Shown: piece by piece, positions 16,727 through 24,638 of the stretch
How the letters are laid out: each line of letters begins with the position of its first letter
How positions within the stretch are numbered: position 1 is the first letter of the stretch
Assembly: GCF_015070855.1 (NCBI RefSeq)
Contig: NZ_JADDIX010000092.1
Span: 83,463-147,462 of the forward strand
DNA: 64,000 nt
Source of the DNA: Pseudomonas lopnurensis
GTDB lineage: Bacteria; Pseudomonadota; Gammaproteobacteria; Pseudomonadales; Pseudomonadaceae
Reading direction: 5' to 3'
The notes under the pieces: model-generated
Database searches by the model: none
The model's input: the letters and a program-made list of their open reading frames with translations, nothing else
Told to the model about the DNA's origin: nothing
Position numbers and translations under genes: made by a program

Positions 16727-16790
16727 AGCCAGCTTGCTGGCGATTCATCGGAGTAGCCGCAGAAGCATCGCCAGCAAGCTGGCTTCTACA
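16722..16790. repeat. REP-type inverted pair after metE
   Basis: TGTAGAGCCAGCTTGCTGG leads into a 20-base centre and then the reverse complement CCAGCAAGCTGGCTTCTACA. The left arm overlaps the metE stop codon. A related copy lies at 42226-42306. Confidence 0.8.
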
Positions 16791-16911
16791 GGTAATGCCT
16801 TCAGCCTGGTCCGGTTGCCATTTCGTACGCAAAACGCGGCTCGCGACGAAACGGCAACAGACCTCAGGCGACTGCTTTCGAGAGGGCATCAGCGTGGTGG
16901 CGCGCTGCACT

Positions 16912-16980
16912 TGTAGGCGCGAGCTTGCTCGCGATCAGCGGGCTTCGGGTGAGCACGATCGCCGGCAAGCCGGCTTCAAC
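16912..16980. repeat. second REP-type inverted pair before glpD end
   Basis: TGTAGGCGCGAGCTTGCTCGCGATC faces GATCGCCGGCAAGCCGGCTTC across a 25-base centre; the arms are of two slightly different REP types. It lies between the convergent metE and glpD genes. Confidence 0.7.
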
Positions 16981-17016
16981 GGAGGGGCGATCGCCGGCAG
17001 CCAGGGCTTGCGGAGG

Positions 17017-18561
17017 TCAGCCCTGGGCGATCCGTTCGAATGTCGTCAGGCACTCACCGGAACGGTCGTCCAGATAGCGCTGCAGGCGCTCGCGTTCGGC
17101 GGGCTCCATGAACAATCCGAGCTTGCTCCGGCGCCAGAGAATGTCGTCGAGGTTCAGGGCCCACTCCTCGACGATCAGGTAGTCCACCTCGCGGGCATGC
17201 AGGCCGGCGCCGAAGCATTCGCCCAGATCCTCCAGCCCCTGAGTGTCCCTGAGAATCAGCCAGCTGCGGTTGCCGTAGCTGCGCGCCCAGCGCCGGGCGA
17301 TCGGCCCCGGCAACCAGGGATAGCTGGCGCAGAGGGCATCGGCGAGGCTGGATGGATCACTGAGGTTCTCCCCACCGGGCAACGGCGCATCCCGCGTCCA
17401 GGCCGGCTTCATTTCCGGGAACAGCGGCGCCAGCTCCGCGAGCGCGGCCTCGGCGAGCTTGCGGTAGGTGGTCAGCTTGCCGCCGAATACCGAAAGCAGC
17501 GGCGCTTCGCCCGGTTGCATGCTCAGCGCCAGGGTGTAGTCGCGGGTAATGGCCGAAGGCAGGTCGCACTCGTCGTCGCACAGGGGCCTGACGCCGGCGT
17601 AGCTGTGGCGTATGTCGGCGCGTGACAGCGGGCGCCGGAAATGCGCGTTGACGACGGCCAGCAGGTAGTCGATCTCGCCCTCGGTGATCTTCACCTGGGC
17701 CGGATCGCCACGGTACTCGTGATCGGTGGTGCCGATCAGGCTGAACCGGTCGAGATAGGGAATCACGAAGACGATGCGCCGGTCCTCGTTCTGCAGGATA
17801 TAGGCATGGTCCCCCTCGTAGAGCCTCGGCACCACCAGATGGCTGCCCTGGATCAGGCGAATGCCGTGGGGCGGGGTCTGCCTGAGCTGGTTCTGGATGA
17901 AGTGCGCGACCCAGGGGCCGGCGGCATTCACCAGCGCGCGGGCGCGAACGGAAAAACGGCTGCCGTCCACCCGTTCCAGATGCAGATGCCAGAGCCCCTT
18001 GCTGCTGCGCGCGCTGACGCAACGGGTGCGGGTGTGGATGTGCGCGCCCTGCTCGCGTGCGGCCATGGCATTGAGTACCACCAGTCGAGCATCGTCGACC
18101 CGGCAGTCGGAATACTCGAAACCGTGACTGATCTCGGCCTTGAGCGGGCTGTCGGCACCGAAGCGCAGGCTTCGCGAGCCACCCAGCTTTTCCCGCTTGC
18201 CGAGGTGGTCGTAGAGAAACAGGCCGGTGCGGATCATCCACGACGGGCGCAGATGTGGGCGGTAGGGCAGCACGAAACGCAGGGGCCTGATGATGTGCGG
18301 GGCCTTGGCCAGCAGTACTTCGCGTTCGGCCAGCGCTTCGCGCACCAGGCGCAGGTGGTAATGCTCCAGATAGCGCAGGCCGCCATGCACCAGCTTGCTG
18401 CTGGCCGAGGAGGTATGTCCGGCGAGGTCGTCCTGTTCGCAGAGAATCAGCGAGAGACCGCGTCCGGCGGCATCCGCAGCGATTCCGGCGCCATTGATGC
18501 CGCCACCGATCACGGCCAGATCGTAGACTTCCGCGAGCGGTGCGAGAGGAGGATGATTCAT
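17017..18561 (-). CDS. glpD: aerobic glycerol-3-phosphate dehydrogenase GlpD
   Basis: A 514-residue membrane-associated flavoprotein that oxidises glycerol-3-phosphate to dihydroxyacetone phosphate and feeds electrons to quinone. The FAD-binding motif is near the N-terminus (DLAVIGGGINGAGIAADAAG), followed by the family signature SSKLVHGGLRYLEHYHLRLV and the C-terminal domain (LPGGENLSD, then YLIVEEWALNLDDILWRRSK). An AGAGGAGGA site lies just before the ATG. glpF, glpK and glpR, usually nearby in Pseudomonas, are absent, so glpD stands alone. It diverges from ybaK with a 71-bp gap. Confidence 0.93.
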   Translation of the reverse strand: MNHPPLAPLAEVYDLAVIGGGINGAGIAADAAGRGLSLILCEQDDLAGHTSSASSKLVHGGLRYLEHYHLRLVREALAEREVLLAKAPHIIRPLRFVLPYRPHLRPSWMIRTGLFLYDHLGKREKLGGSRSLRFGADSPLKAEISHGFEYSDCRVDDARLVVLNAMAAREQGAHIHTRTRCVSARSSKGLWHLHLERVDGSRFSVRARALVNAAGPWVAHFIQNQLRQTPPHGIRLIQGSHLVVPRLYEGDHAYILQNEDRRIVFVIPYLDRFSLIGTTDHEYRGDPAQVKITEGEIDYLLAVVNAHFRRPLSRADIRHSYAGVRPLCDDECDLPSAITRDYTLALSMQPGEAPLLSVFGGKLTTYRKLAEAALAELAPLFPEMKPAWTRDAPLPGGENLSDPSSLADALCASYPWLPGPIARRWARSYGNRSWLILRDTQGLEDLGECFGAGLHAREVDYLIVEEWALNLDDILWRRSKLGLFMEPAERERLQRYLDDRSGECLTTFERIAQG

Positions 18562-18632
18562 GGGCGCTTGTAACCACCGTTTCTTTGGCTGTTAAGGTAC
18601 AGGCATTCGTCAACCACTCGTACTACAAAGCA

Positions 18633-19103
18633 ATGACACCCGCCATCGATCTGCTGAAGAAAGCCCGTGCCGAACATCGCGTGCACGCTTACGAACATGA
18701 CCCCAAGTCCGCTTCCTACGGTCTGGAAGCGGCGGAAAAGCTCGGCCTGGAGCCGGCCCGGGTATTCAAGACGCTGCTCGCCTGCAGCGAGAGGAACGAA
18801 TTGCTGGTGGCCGTGGTTCCCGTTGCCGGAACGCTCGATCTCAAGGCTCTGGCCCAGGCGGCGGGTGTGAAGAAGGTGGAAATGGCCGACCCGATGGCGG
18901 CACAGCGTGCCACGGGGTATCTGGTCGGCGGCATCAGCCCGCTGGGGCAGAAGAAGCGCCTGCGGACCTTTATCGACAGCTCTGCGCAGGCGCAGCCGAC
19001 CATCCATGTGAGTGCCGGCCGCCGGGGGCTCGAGGTGGAACTGGCGCCCGCAGTGCTGGCCGAGCAGACCGGGGCGCTTTTTGCCCCTATCGGGCGGGGT
19101 TGA
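18633..19103 (+). CDS. ybaK: Cys-tRNA(Pro)/Cys-tRNA(Cys) deacylase YbaK
   Basis: A 156-residue editing protein of the YbaK/ProX superfamily that hydrolyses Cys mischarged on tRNA(Pro). The start MTPAIDLLKKAR at 18633 fits the family; an open frame 31 codons longer overlaps the glpD promoter region. Conserved features are the EHDP/ASYGLEAAEKLG segment, VFKTLLA with the conserved Lys near residue 46, VVPVAGTLDLKAL, and GYLVGGISPLGQKK. Length matches E. coli. It works in trans with prolyl-tRNA synthetase, which is encoded at 45170-46885 but not linked. Confidence 0.9.
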   Translation: MTPAIDLLKKARAEHRVHAYEHDPKSASYGLEAAEKLGLEPARVFKTLLACSERNELLVAVVPVAGTLDLKALAQAAGVKKVEMADPMAAQRATGYLVGGISPLGQKKRLRTFIDSSAQAQPTIHVSAGRRGLEVELAPAVLAEQTGALFAPIGRG

Positions 19104-19325
19104 GTGGGCGAGGAGTGCAGGTGGTCGGCCTGGTCTGAGTGTTCGGGCTAACCCATTATCGATTGAGCCCCGAAGCTTCAGAGCAGGCCAAACCAGACAG
19201 CAATGCCAATCTTCCCAGCCTGAGCCCACCTTCGCTGCCCCGGCAACCCACGACGACTTGTCGCCCACCATGATGGCGTCGAGCTATATTGTGCGCCGTT
19301 CCAGTCCTGAATAGCGGGTGCGCTC

Positions 19326-20408
19326 GTGAACCCCTCTGCCGTACTCCCCAAGCCGGGGGCTTCCTTCGCCCGGCGTGCGTTCTACCCGCGTGCCATCGGC
19401 CTGGCGGTGGGTTTCTTCTGCGTCGCGGCGGTGCTCTGGGAGCGTGAGACATCCCTGTGGCTCTGGGGACTGCTGATCGGCTTCTGCTATGTCTGGCCGA
19501 TCGTGGCACTGAATCTGTCCAGGCGGTCGCTTTCTGCATCGCTTACCGAAAGGCGCTTCGTGCTGTTCGACTCGCTGATGGGCGGTTTCTGGATCGCCGT
19601 CATGGAGTTCAACGTCCTGCCATCGGCAGTGCTGCTGTCGATGCTGGCGATGAACAATACCGCGACCGGCGGCGCGCGCTTCGTCCTGCAGGGGCTGGTG
19701 GCGCAATTGCTGGGCATGCTGGTCTCGGTACTGTTGCTGGGCTTCGGTTTCTCCCCGCAAACCAGCCAGGCACAGATGTATGCCTGCCTGCCGATGCTCA
19801 TCGTGCATCCGCTGACCATCGGCATGGTGCTTTATCGCCTGGCGTATCAACTGGGCGAGAACAAGCGGGCGTTGCGCAGCCTGAGCCGTACCGACAGCCT
19901 GAGCGGGCTGTTCAATCGCGGCTACTGGAACGAGCTGCTGCAGCTGGAATTCGCTCATTGCAAGCGCAGCGGAGGCATCGCCAGCCTCGCGCTGATCGAT
20001 CTGGATGACTTCAAGCACGTCAACGACCGATACGGGCACGTCATCGGCGACGAACTGCTGCGTCAGGTCGGCCAGTGCATCCGCCGCAACCTGCGTAGCG
20101 AGGATATGCCCGGGCGCTACGGTGGGGACGAATTCTGCGCCGTGCTGCCGGGCGCGCGCGCTCGGGATGCCTGGGAGGTGCTGGAGCGTCTGCGGAACGA
20201 GATCGCCGAATTGGACTTTACCCTGGCGCCCAGGTTGAGCATCAGCCTGAGCATCGGTATCGCGCAGTACGATCCGCGCATAGAAGACGCGCTCGGCTGG
20301 CTCAAGGCGGCCGACCTGGCGCTCTACGAGGCCAAGCGCCAGGGGCGCAACCGGATCGCCATCGCCGAGCGGCAATGGACGCCGGCATTGGCACCCGTGG
20401 CCGAGTGA
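19326..20408 (+). CDS. membrane diguanylate cyclase (MASE2-GGDEF)
   Basis: A 360-residue protein with a GTG start. Residues ~18-175 form a hydrophobic sensor with five or so transmembrane helices. Its pattern (DSLMGGFWIAVMEFNVLPSA, LLSMLAMNNTATGG) matches the MASE2 domain. A linker leads to a GGDEF domain (RTDSLSGLFNRGYWNELLQL onward) with an intact GGDEF active site at 266-270. An allosteric I-site RSED lies at 257-260, exactly five residues before it. It should therefore make cyclic di-GMP from GTP and be product-inhibited. AdrA, the CsgD-dependent cyclase of enterics, has the same architecture, which invites a link to the curli genes 10 kb away. Confidence 0.9.
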   Translation: MNPSAVLPKPGASFARRAFYPRAIGLAVGFFCVAAVLWERETSLWLWGLLIGFCYVWPIVALNLSRRSLSASLTERRFVLFDSLMGGFWIAVMEFNVLPSAVLLSMLAMNNTATGGARFVLQGLVAQLLGMLVSVLLLGFGFSPQTSQAQMYACLPMLIVHPLTIGMVLYRLAYQLGENKRALRSLSRTDSLSGLFNRGYWNELLQLEFAHCKRSGGIASLALIDLDDFKHVNDRYGHVIGDELLRQVGQCIRRNLRSEDMPGRYGGDEFCAVLPGARARDAWEVLERLRNEIAELDFTLAPRLSISLSIGIAQYDPRIEDALGWLKAADLALYEAKRQGRNRIAIAERQWTPALAPVAE

Positions 20409-20476
20409 TCCAGGCGGACGCTACGCGACGGCAACGCCTGGATGCCCCGGCCGCCGGCTAGCGCCGATGCGCAAAA

Positions 20477-21001
20477 TCAGCCGAGCAAGCCTCGTAGCTG
20501 TGCCTGGGTATCCGTTGCACCCATCATGGTCGCGGCGGCCAGTGGCGTGGCGCCGCTGGCGTCCGTGGCCCGCGGATCGGCGCCGTGGGCGACGAGGTAT
20601 TCGACGATTTCCGTGCGGTTGAACATGGCCGCCATCATCAGCGCAGTCTTGCCATCTTCGCAGCGACCCTCGATGTCGGCGCCGTGCGCCAGCAGCAGCT
20701 CGATCATCGCCAGGTCGCCCTTGAAGGCCGCGCCGGCCAGCGGCGTGTGGCCGCGATGGTTGCGCAGCTGCGGGTCGGCGCCGTGCTCCAGCAAGGTGCG
20801 GGTGGCCTGCAGGTGGCCGTGGTAGCTGGCGAGCATCAGCAGGCTGTCGCCGGCATGGTTGCGCAGGTTGGCCGGCATGCCTTGCGCCAGCAGCTCGCCG
20901 AGACGGGCGCTGTCGCCGGCGCGCGCGCTGTCGAAGACCTGCTCGGCGAAGGCCAGTGTGGCGTCATCCAGTTCCGGGGTTTGCTTGGGCGCTTGCGACA
21001 T
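20477..21001 (-). CDS. ankyrin-repeat protein (AnkB-like)
   Basis: A 174-residue protein. An N-terminal helix region (residues 1-40) precedes about four ankyrin repeats: HAGDSLLMLASYHGHLQATR, RGHTPLAGAAFKGDLAMIEL, DGKTALMMAAMFNRTEIVEY and a partial last unit GATPLAAATMMGA. No signal peptide is obvious, so it is likely cytoplasmic. In P. aeruginosa a similar AnkB is encoded beside catalase KatB and is needed for its activity. Here the upstream neighbour on the same strand is a di-heme cytochrome (21153-22547, 151 bp away), so a comparable helper role in peroxide metabolism is possible. Confidence 0.8.
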   Translation of the reverse strand: MSQAPKQTPELDDATLAFAEQVFDSARAGDSARLGELLAQGMPANLRNHAGDSLLMLASYHGHLQATRTLLEHGADPQLRNHRGHTPLAGAAFKGDLAMIELLLAHGADIEGRCEDGKTALMMAAMFNRTEIVEYLVAHGADPRATDASGATPLAAATMMGATDTQAQLRGLLG

Positions 21002-21152
21002 CGCGGGTCCTCCGTTGGCAAGGCGGCGAATACGTTCGCCGTGTTGGCCGCCATTGTCGTCCCGGTTGCCGAGGCGTGCCAGCGAAGCCTTTCTATGCGC
21101 GAAATAGGCGGCCTTTATCCGACGCCCCGGAGCGGGGCGCCGGATGCGGCTC

Positions 21153-22547
21153 TCAGAGGGTGCGCAGGAAGGCGACCAGATCGGCTTTCTCCTGCTGGTT
21201 CAGGTTGCGCTGCAGGACCAGGTTGAAAAATTCCACGGTGTCTTCCAGGGTCAGCAGGCGGCCGTCATGCAGGTACGGCGGCGACTCCTTGATGCCGCGC
21301 AGCGGGAAGGTCTTGATCGGCCCGTCGCCGACCGCCATGACGCCGTTGTACTCCTGCGGTTCGTAAAAGCGCTCGGTCTTCAGATCGTGCATCAAGTGGT
21401 CGGTGTAGTAGGGCGGCACGTGGCAACCGGCACAGGCGCCCTTGCCATGGAAGAGCTCCTCGCCACGCAGCTCCTGCTCGCTGGCCTTGGTCGGGTCGAG
21501 GCGGCCTTCGACGTTGAGCTTGGGTGCCGGCGGGAAGTCGAGAAGGGCCTGGAACTCGCCCATGAAATGCACCTGGCTGCCGCGTTCGAGCACGTTCACA
21601 CCCTTCTTCGTCGCCAGCACCGGATCGCCATCGAAGTAGGCGGCGCGCTGTTCGAACTCGGTGAAGTCCTCGACCGATTTCAATGCCCGCTGCGAGCCGA
21701 AGATCTGCTGGATGTTCACCCCGCGCAGGGTCGGGGTGTCGATGCGGTGGCGGAATTTCTGCGGACGCACATCGCCGGCCAGGTGGGTGGCGGCGTTGGT
21801 GTGGCCGTTGGCATGGCAATCCAGGCAGGCGACGCCGGTGTGCGGGTGTTCGCTGCGGCGGTCATCGGTGGCGTTGAACTGCTGTTGCGGGAAAGGCGTC
21901 ACCAGCAGGCGCAGGCCTTCGAGCTGCTTGGGATTGAGGATACCGTTGAACAGCTCGAAGAAATTGCGGATGTTCACCAGCTTGCCCTGGGAGACGTCGC
22001 CCAAGTCCGGCCGGGTGGTGAGGAAGATCGGTGCCGGGAACTCGGGAAGGAAGTGGTCCGGCAGGTCGAAGTCCAGGTCGAAGCGGGTGAGGTCGCGCCC
22101 CTCGATCCGGTTCACCTCGTCGATGTGGAATTGCGGAAAGATCATCCCGCCCTCGGGATGATTGGGGTGGGGCAGCGGCATGAAGCCGAGGGGGAAGCGC
22201 TTCTGCTGGCGGATATCGTCGGGGCTCAGTTCGGCCAGTTCATCCCAGTTGGTACCGCTCGGCAGCTTGACCCGCACGCCGCCCTGGATCGGTTTGCCGC
22301 GGGTCATCTGCAGCCCTTCGGCGGGCTTGTCGCTGAGGTCGTAGCGCTGTTCCAGCAGGTCCTGGTGCTTTTTCAGGATGCCGTCCTTGTCGGCGGCCAT
22401 GCGTTGCATGATCGTTTCGAACTTCTCGGTGATCACCACCGGTGAATAACTGGTGGGGACCTCGTCTTCGGCGGCTCGAGCGCCACCACATGTGAGGGCG
22501 ATGCCGAGCGCGGCGGCGAGACAGGCCCTGGCGTGAGGTGCAGTCAT
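21153..22547 (-). CDS. periplasmic di-heme cytochrome c (CcpA/MauG-like)
   Basis: A 464-residue exported cytochrome. The ATG at 22547 gives a signal peptide (MTAPHARACLAAALGIALTC, cleavage near ARA|AE) and follows GAGGAGAAA; an open frame 43 codons longer has no signal. Two c-type haem sites are visible, CLDCH in the first half and CAGCH in the second. The C-terminal part, TFPLRGIKESPPYLHDGR and LEDTVEFFNLVLQ, is characteristic of the cytochrome c peroxidase/MauG superfamily. It could reduce peroxide or oxidise another substrate; which one is not decidable. A 7-bp hairpin (21123-21139) follows the gene. It is larger than a classical CcpA (~340 residues). Confidence 0.82.
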   Translation of the reverse strand: MTAPHARACLAAALGIALTCGGARAAEDEVPTSYSPVVITEKFETIMQRMAADKDGILKKHQDLLEQRYDLSDKPAEGLQMTRGKPIQGGVRVKLPSGTNWDELAELSPDDIRQQKRFPLGFMPLPHPNHPEGGMIFPQFHIDEVNRIEGRDLTRFDLDFDLPDHFLPEFPAPIFLTTRPDLGDVSQGKLVNIRNFFELFNGILNPKQLEGLRLLVTPFPQQQFNATDDRRSEHPHTGVACLDCHANGHTNAATHLAGDVRPQKFRHRIDTPTLRGVNIQQIFGSQRALKSVEDFTEFEQRAAYFDGDPVLATKKGVNVLERGSQVHFMGEFQALLDFPPAPKLNVEGRLDPTKASEQELRGEELFHGKGACAGCHVPPYYTDHLMHDLKTERFYEPQEYNGVMAVGDGPIKTFPLRGIKESPPYLHDGRLLTLEDTVEFFNLVLQRNLNQQEKADLVAFLRTL

Positions 22548-22866
22548 TTTCTTTTTCTCCTCGCAATGGCTTACGGACGGACGAGCCCGTAAAAGAGGCC
22601 TAGGCCAGAACGGCCGGGGGAGAAAATAGAGACAGGCTATCAGGAAGATTGATTTTTCAACCGAAACGGGGTGCAAGCTGACAGAGGCCGTAGCGCGGGC
22701 CTTTGCGATCTATATGGCGTATTGCCTTATATCGCCTCGTTTCTTGTAGGAACTTTTTATCCGCAATCGGTAAAAGGCAATGCGCCAGCTTCGGGGCCGG
22801 CAGTGGGCATCCTCGGTCGCGACTGTGGCACTATGCGCCGCCTGGATTCCGCCCACCATAGTCGCC
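22548..22866. other. intergenic region before the di-heme cytochrome gene
   Basis: 319 bp without a gene, between the divergent cytochrome gene and the DUF3820 gene. It is AT-richer than its surroundings near 22700-22770. It contains a 12-base palindrome, TTGATTTTTCAA, at 22649-22660, resembling but not matching an Anr/Fnr site. Promoters for both genes are expected here. Confidence 0.4.
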
Positions 22867-23091
22867 ATGAAACCCGAAGACCTCGAACGTCTGGTCACCC
22901 AGACGATGCCCTATGGCAAGTACAAGGGGCGCCTGATCGCCGACCTGCCCGGGCATTATCTCAACTGGTTCGCCCGGGTCGGCTTCCCGCCCGGTGACTT
23001 GGGCCGCCTGCTGGCGCTGATGCAGGAGATCGACCATAACGGCCTGTCGCCCCTGCTGGAGCCGCTGCGGCGAAACGCCGACAGGCGGTAG
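22867..23091 (+). CDS. DUF3820 family small protein
   Basis: A 74-residue protein. It carries the DUF3820 core MPYGKYKGRLIADLPGHYLN, followed by WFARVGFPPGDLGRLLALMQ and a basic tail. I recognise the family but not a biochemical function; related domains occur with exonuclease-type proteins. The start at 22867 is the Met directly before the conserved domain; a longer open frame of 29 codons has no ribosome site. No operon partner is evident. Confidence 0.7.
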   Translation: MKPEDLERLVTQTMPYGKYKGRLIADLPGHYLNWFARVGFPPGDLGRLLALMQEIDHNGLSPLLEPLRRNADRR

Positions 23092-23206
23092 GCTGGTCGG
23101 CCGGCGTTCCGCCAACGGGCGTAGCGCCGAAGCCCAACGGCGCACCGAAGCCCTGGGCCTGATTCCACGCTCGTTGGGCTTCACGGGCTGCCACCCAACC
23201 TACGCC
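23088..23206. repeat. GTTGGGCTTCG-type inverted repeat
   Basis: The arms begin GGTAGGCTGGTCGGCC...CGAAGCCCAACGG and return as CGTTGGGCTTCACGG...CCACCCAACCTACGC. It lies between the DUF3820 stop and the convergent hypothetical gene, and its right end touches that gene's stop codon. Same family as 12441-12548. Confidence 0.7.
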
Positions 23207-23724
23207 TCCGCGCGCAGCGCTTCGAGGGCCGGCATGGCATAGATGCCCACCTGCACCGCCAGCTGCATCATCCGCTGCAGATCGCAGGTGTACACCAGCA
23301 CCGCCTGCAATTCGTCGTCCAGCGGCTCGCTGAAGTCCACCAGCACGTAGCCGCCTTTCTCCGGGTAGAGGCTGCTCATTTGTACCTGGATGCGGTTCAG
23401 CGCCTTCAGCGGCTCGGTCTTGGCCAGTTGTTTGGGCTTGAGCACGAAGTTCACGCTGTCGCCGAAGGATGCGACGATCTGGCTGAACAATTGCTCGTAG
23501 TCATCGGCCTGGAACAGCACGGTGTCCGGCAGGCTGCCGATCACCACCCATTCGCCGAGCGGGATCGGAAAGCTGTCGTCGTAGTTGATGTCCGGGTTGG
23601 CCTGTAGGAAGGCCTGGGGATCGGCATAGGCCTGGTCGGCTTCGTCGGCTATCCGGGCGATTTCTTCCTCGGTCATGCAGCCGGAACTGATGAGCGTGAC
23701 CAGTTCGAGAAGGGAGGCTTTCAT
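23200..23724 (-). CDS. hypothetical protein, soluble, 174 aa
   Basis: I do not recognise the family. The protein is acidic and soluble, with no signal or membrane segment. Residues ~15-45 are an acidic helical region (MTEEEIARIADEADQAYADP). A conserved-looking segment follows (PIPLGEWVVIGSLPDTVLFQ), then FGDSVNFVLKPKQLAKTEPL and GYVLVDFSEPLDDELQAVLV. The start at 23724 is set by an AGGA site; a 22-codon extension is not supported. It is convergent to the DUF3820 gene and diverges from tsdB. Codon use matches its neighbours, so it looks native. Confidence 0.7.
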   Translation of the reverse strand: MKASLLELVTLISSGCMTEEEIARIADEADQAYADPQAFLQANPDINYDDSFPIPLGEWVVIGSLPDTVLFQADDYEQLFSQIVASFGDSVNFVLKPKQLAKTEPLKALNRIQVQMSSLYPEKGGYVLVDFSEPLDDELQAVLVYTCDLQRMMQLAVQVGIYAMPALEALRAEA

Positions 23725-23987
23725 GGAAGATCCTGCAGGGGAGGGCGCACAAGGATAACCAAGGACCGACGTCGCGCGCACGCGCGGCACGGCATTGCCG
23801 CAGCGTTTTGCTTGGTTATATTCGAATGAGTTCTAAGCTTATTCTTTTTCTAGAGGCGGGTCGGAGTGCTGTGATAGCTTCCATCACTGCGACAGGTCGC
23901 CCGCGGTCGTTTCGCCGAGAGCGTCGAGCGAAGCGATGCCGAGGCGGGCTGCACGATAATAACGACAGCGCTGACGAGGCTCTCTTC

Positions 23988-24638
23988 ATGACATTCCCCC
24001 GCTGGCCCCTGGCAGGCGTGGCTGCATTGTTGCTGGCGATGCAGGCACAGGCTGCCGATGGACAAAAGATCTATACACAAGGAGGCGCCAATCCCGCCGC
24101 CATGGCCTGTGGCACTTGCCATGGCGCCGATGGCAGGGGCATGGCGGCCGGTGGTTTCCCTCGCTTGGCCGGTCTCGCGGCCGGCTATAGCGCCAAGCAG
24201 CTCGAGGATTTTCGTTCGGGGAGCCGGGCCAATCCGATCATGCAGCCGATCGCCGCGGCATTGAGCGACGAGGAGATTCAAGCCGTTACCGCGGCGCTGG
24301 CGGCGATGCCCGCACCGCCCATGGCCGGCGTCGGTCGTGGCGAGAAAGCCGAAGGCGCCGGTGAGGTCCTGGCCCTGCGTGGTGCCTGGGAGCGCAACAT
24401 TCCGGAGTGCGTTGCCTGTCACGGCCCCGGGGGCGTTGGCGTCGGCGAGAGTTTCCCACCGCTGGCCGGGCAGTCCGCGCAGTACCTCCGGGCTCAGCTT
24501 GAGGCCTGGCGGCAGGGAACCCGCAAGAACGACCCGAACGATCTGATGGGCCATATCGCCCGCTCGATGACCGATGTCGAAGTTCAGGCCGCATCCGACT
24601 ATTTCGCCGGCCTCGAGCTCAAGGAGGCCAGCCAATGA
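23988..24638 (+). CDS. tsdB: cytochrome c4-type electron acceptor TsdB
   Basis: A 216-residue di-heme cytochrome with signal peptide (MTFPRWPLAGVAALLLAMQA, cleavage near AQA|AD). Haem motifs are CGTCH (C41-H45) and CVACH (C141-H145). The two halves are repeated c4-type domains, each with a Met ligand segment (FRSGSRANPIMQPI and NDPNDLMGHIARSM). Its stop overlaps the next start by four bases, and the next gene is a TsdA thiosulfate dehydrogenase, so it is most likely TsdB, the electron acceptor of tetrathionate formation. The tsdBA order is the one known from P. stutzeri. A long upstream open extension of 60 codons is not used. Confidence 0.85.
   Translation: MTFPRWPLAGVAALLLAMQAQAADGQKIYTQGGANPAAMACGTCHGADGRGMAAGGFPRLAGLAAGYSAKQLEDFRSGSRANPIMQPIAAALSDEEIQAVTAALAAMPAPPMAGVGRGEKAEGAGEVLALRGAWERNIPECVACHGPGGVGVGESFPPLAGQSAQYLRAQLEAWRQGTRKNDPNDLMGHIARSMTDVEVQAASDYFAGLELKEASQ

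Noticed and set aside
21144..22445. Open plus-strand frame of 433 codons opposite the di-heme cytochrome
   Set aside because: The minus-strand gene has two CxxCH motifs and a signal peptide; the plus frame is composition-driven.
22649..22660. TTGATTTTTCAA as an Anr/Fnr site
   Set aside because: The Anr/Fnr consensus is TTGAT-N4-ATCAA over 14 bases; this palindrome is 12 bases and lacks the right spacing. A 13-base TTGAT-TTA-ATCAA at 63913-63925 was rejected for the same reason.
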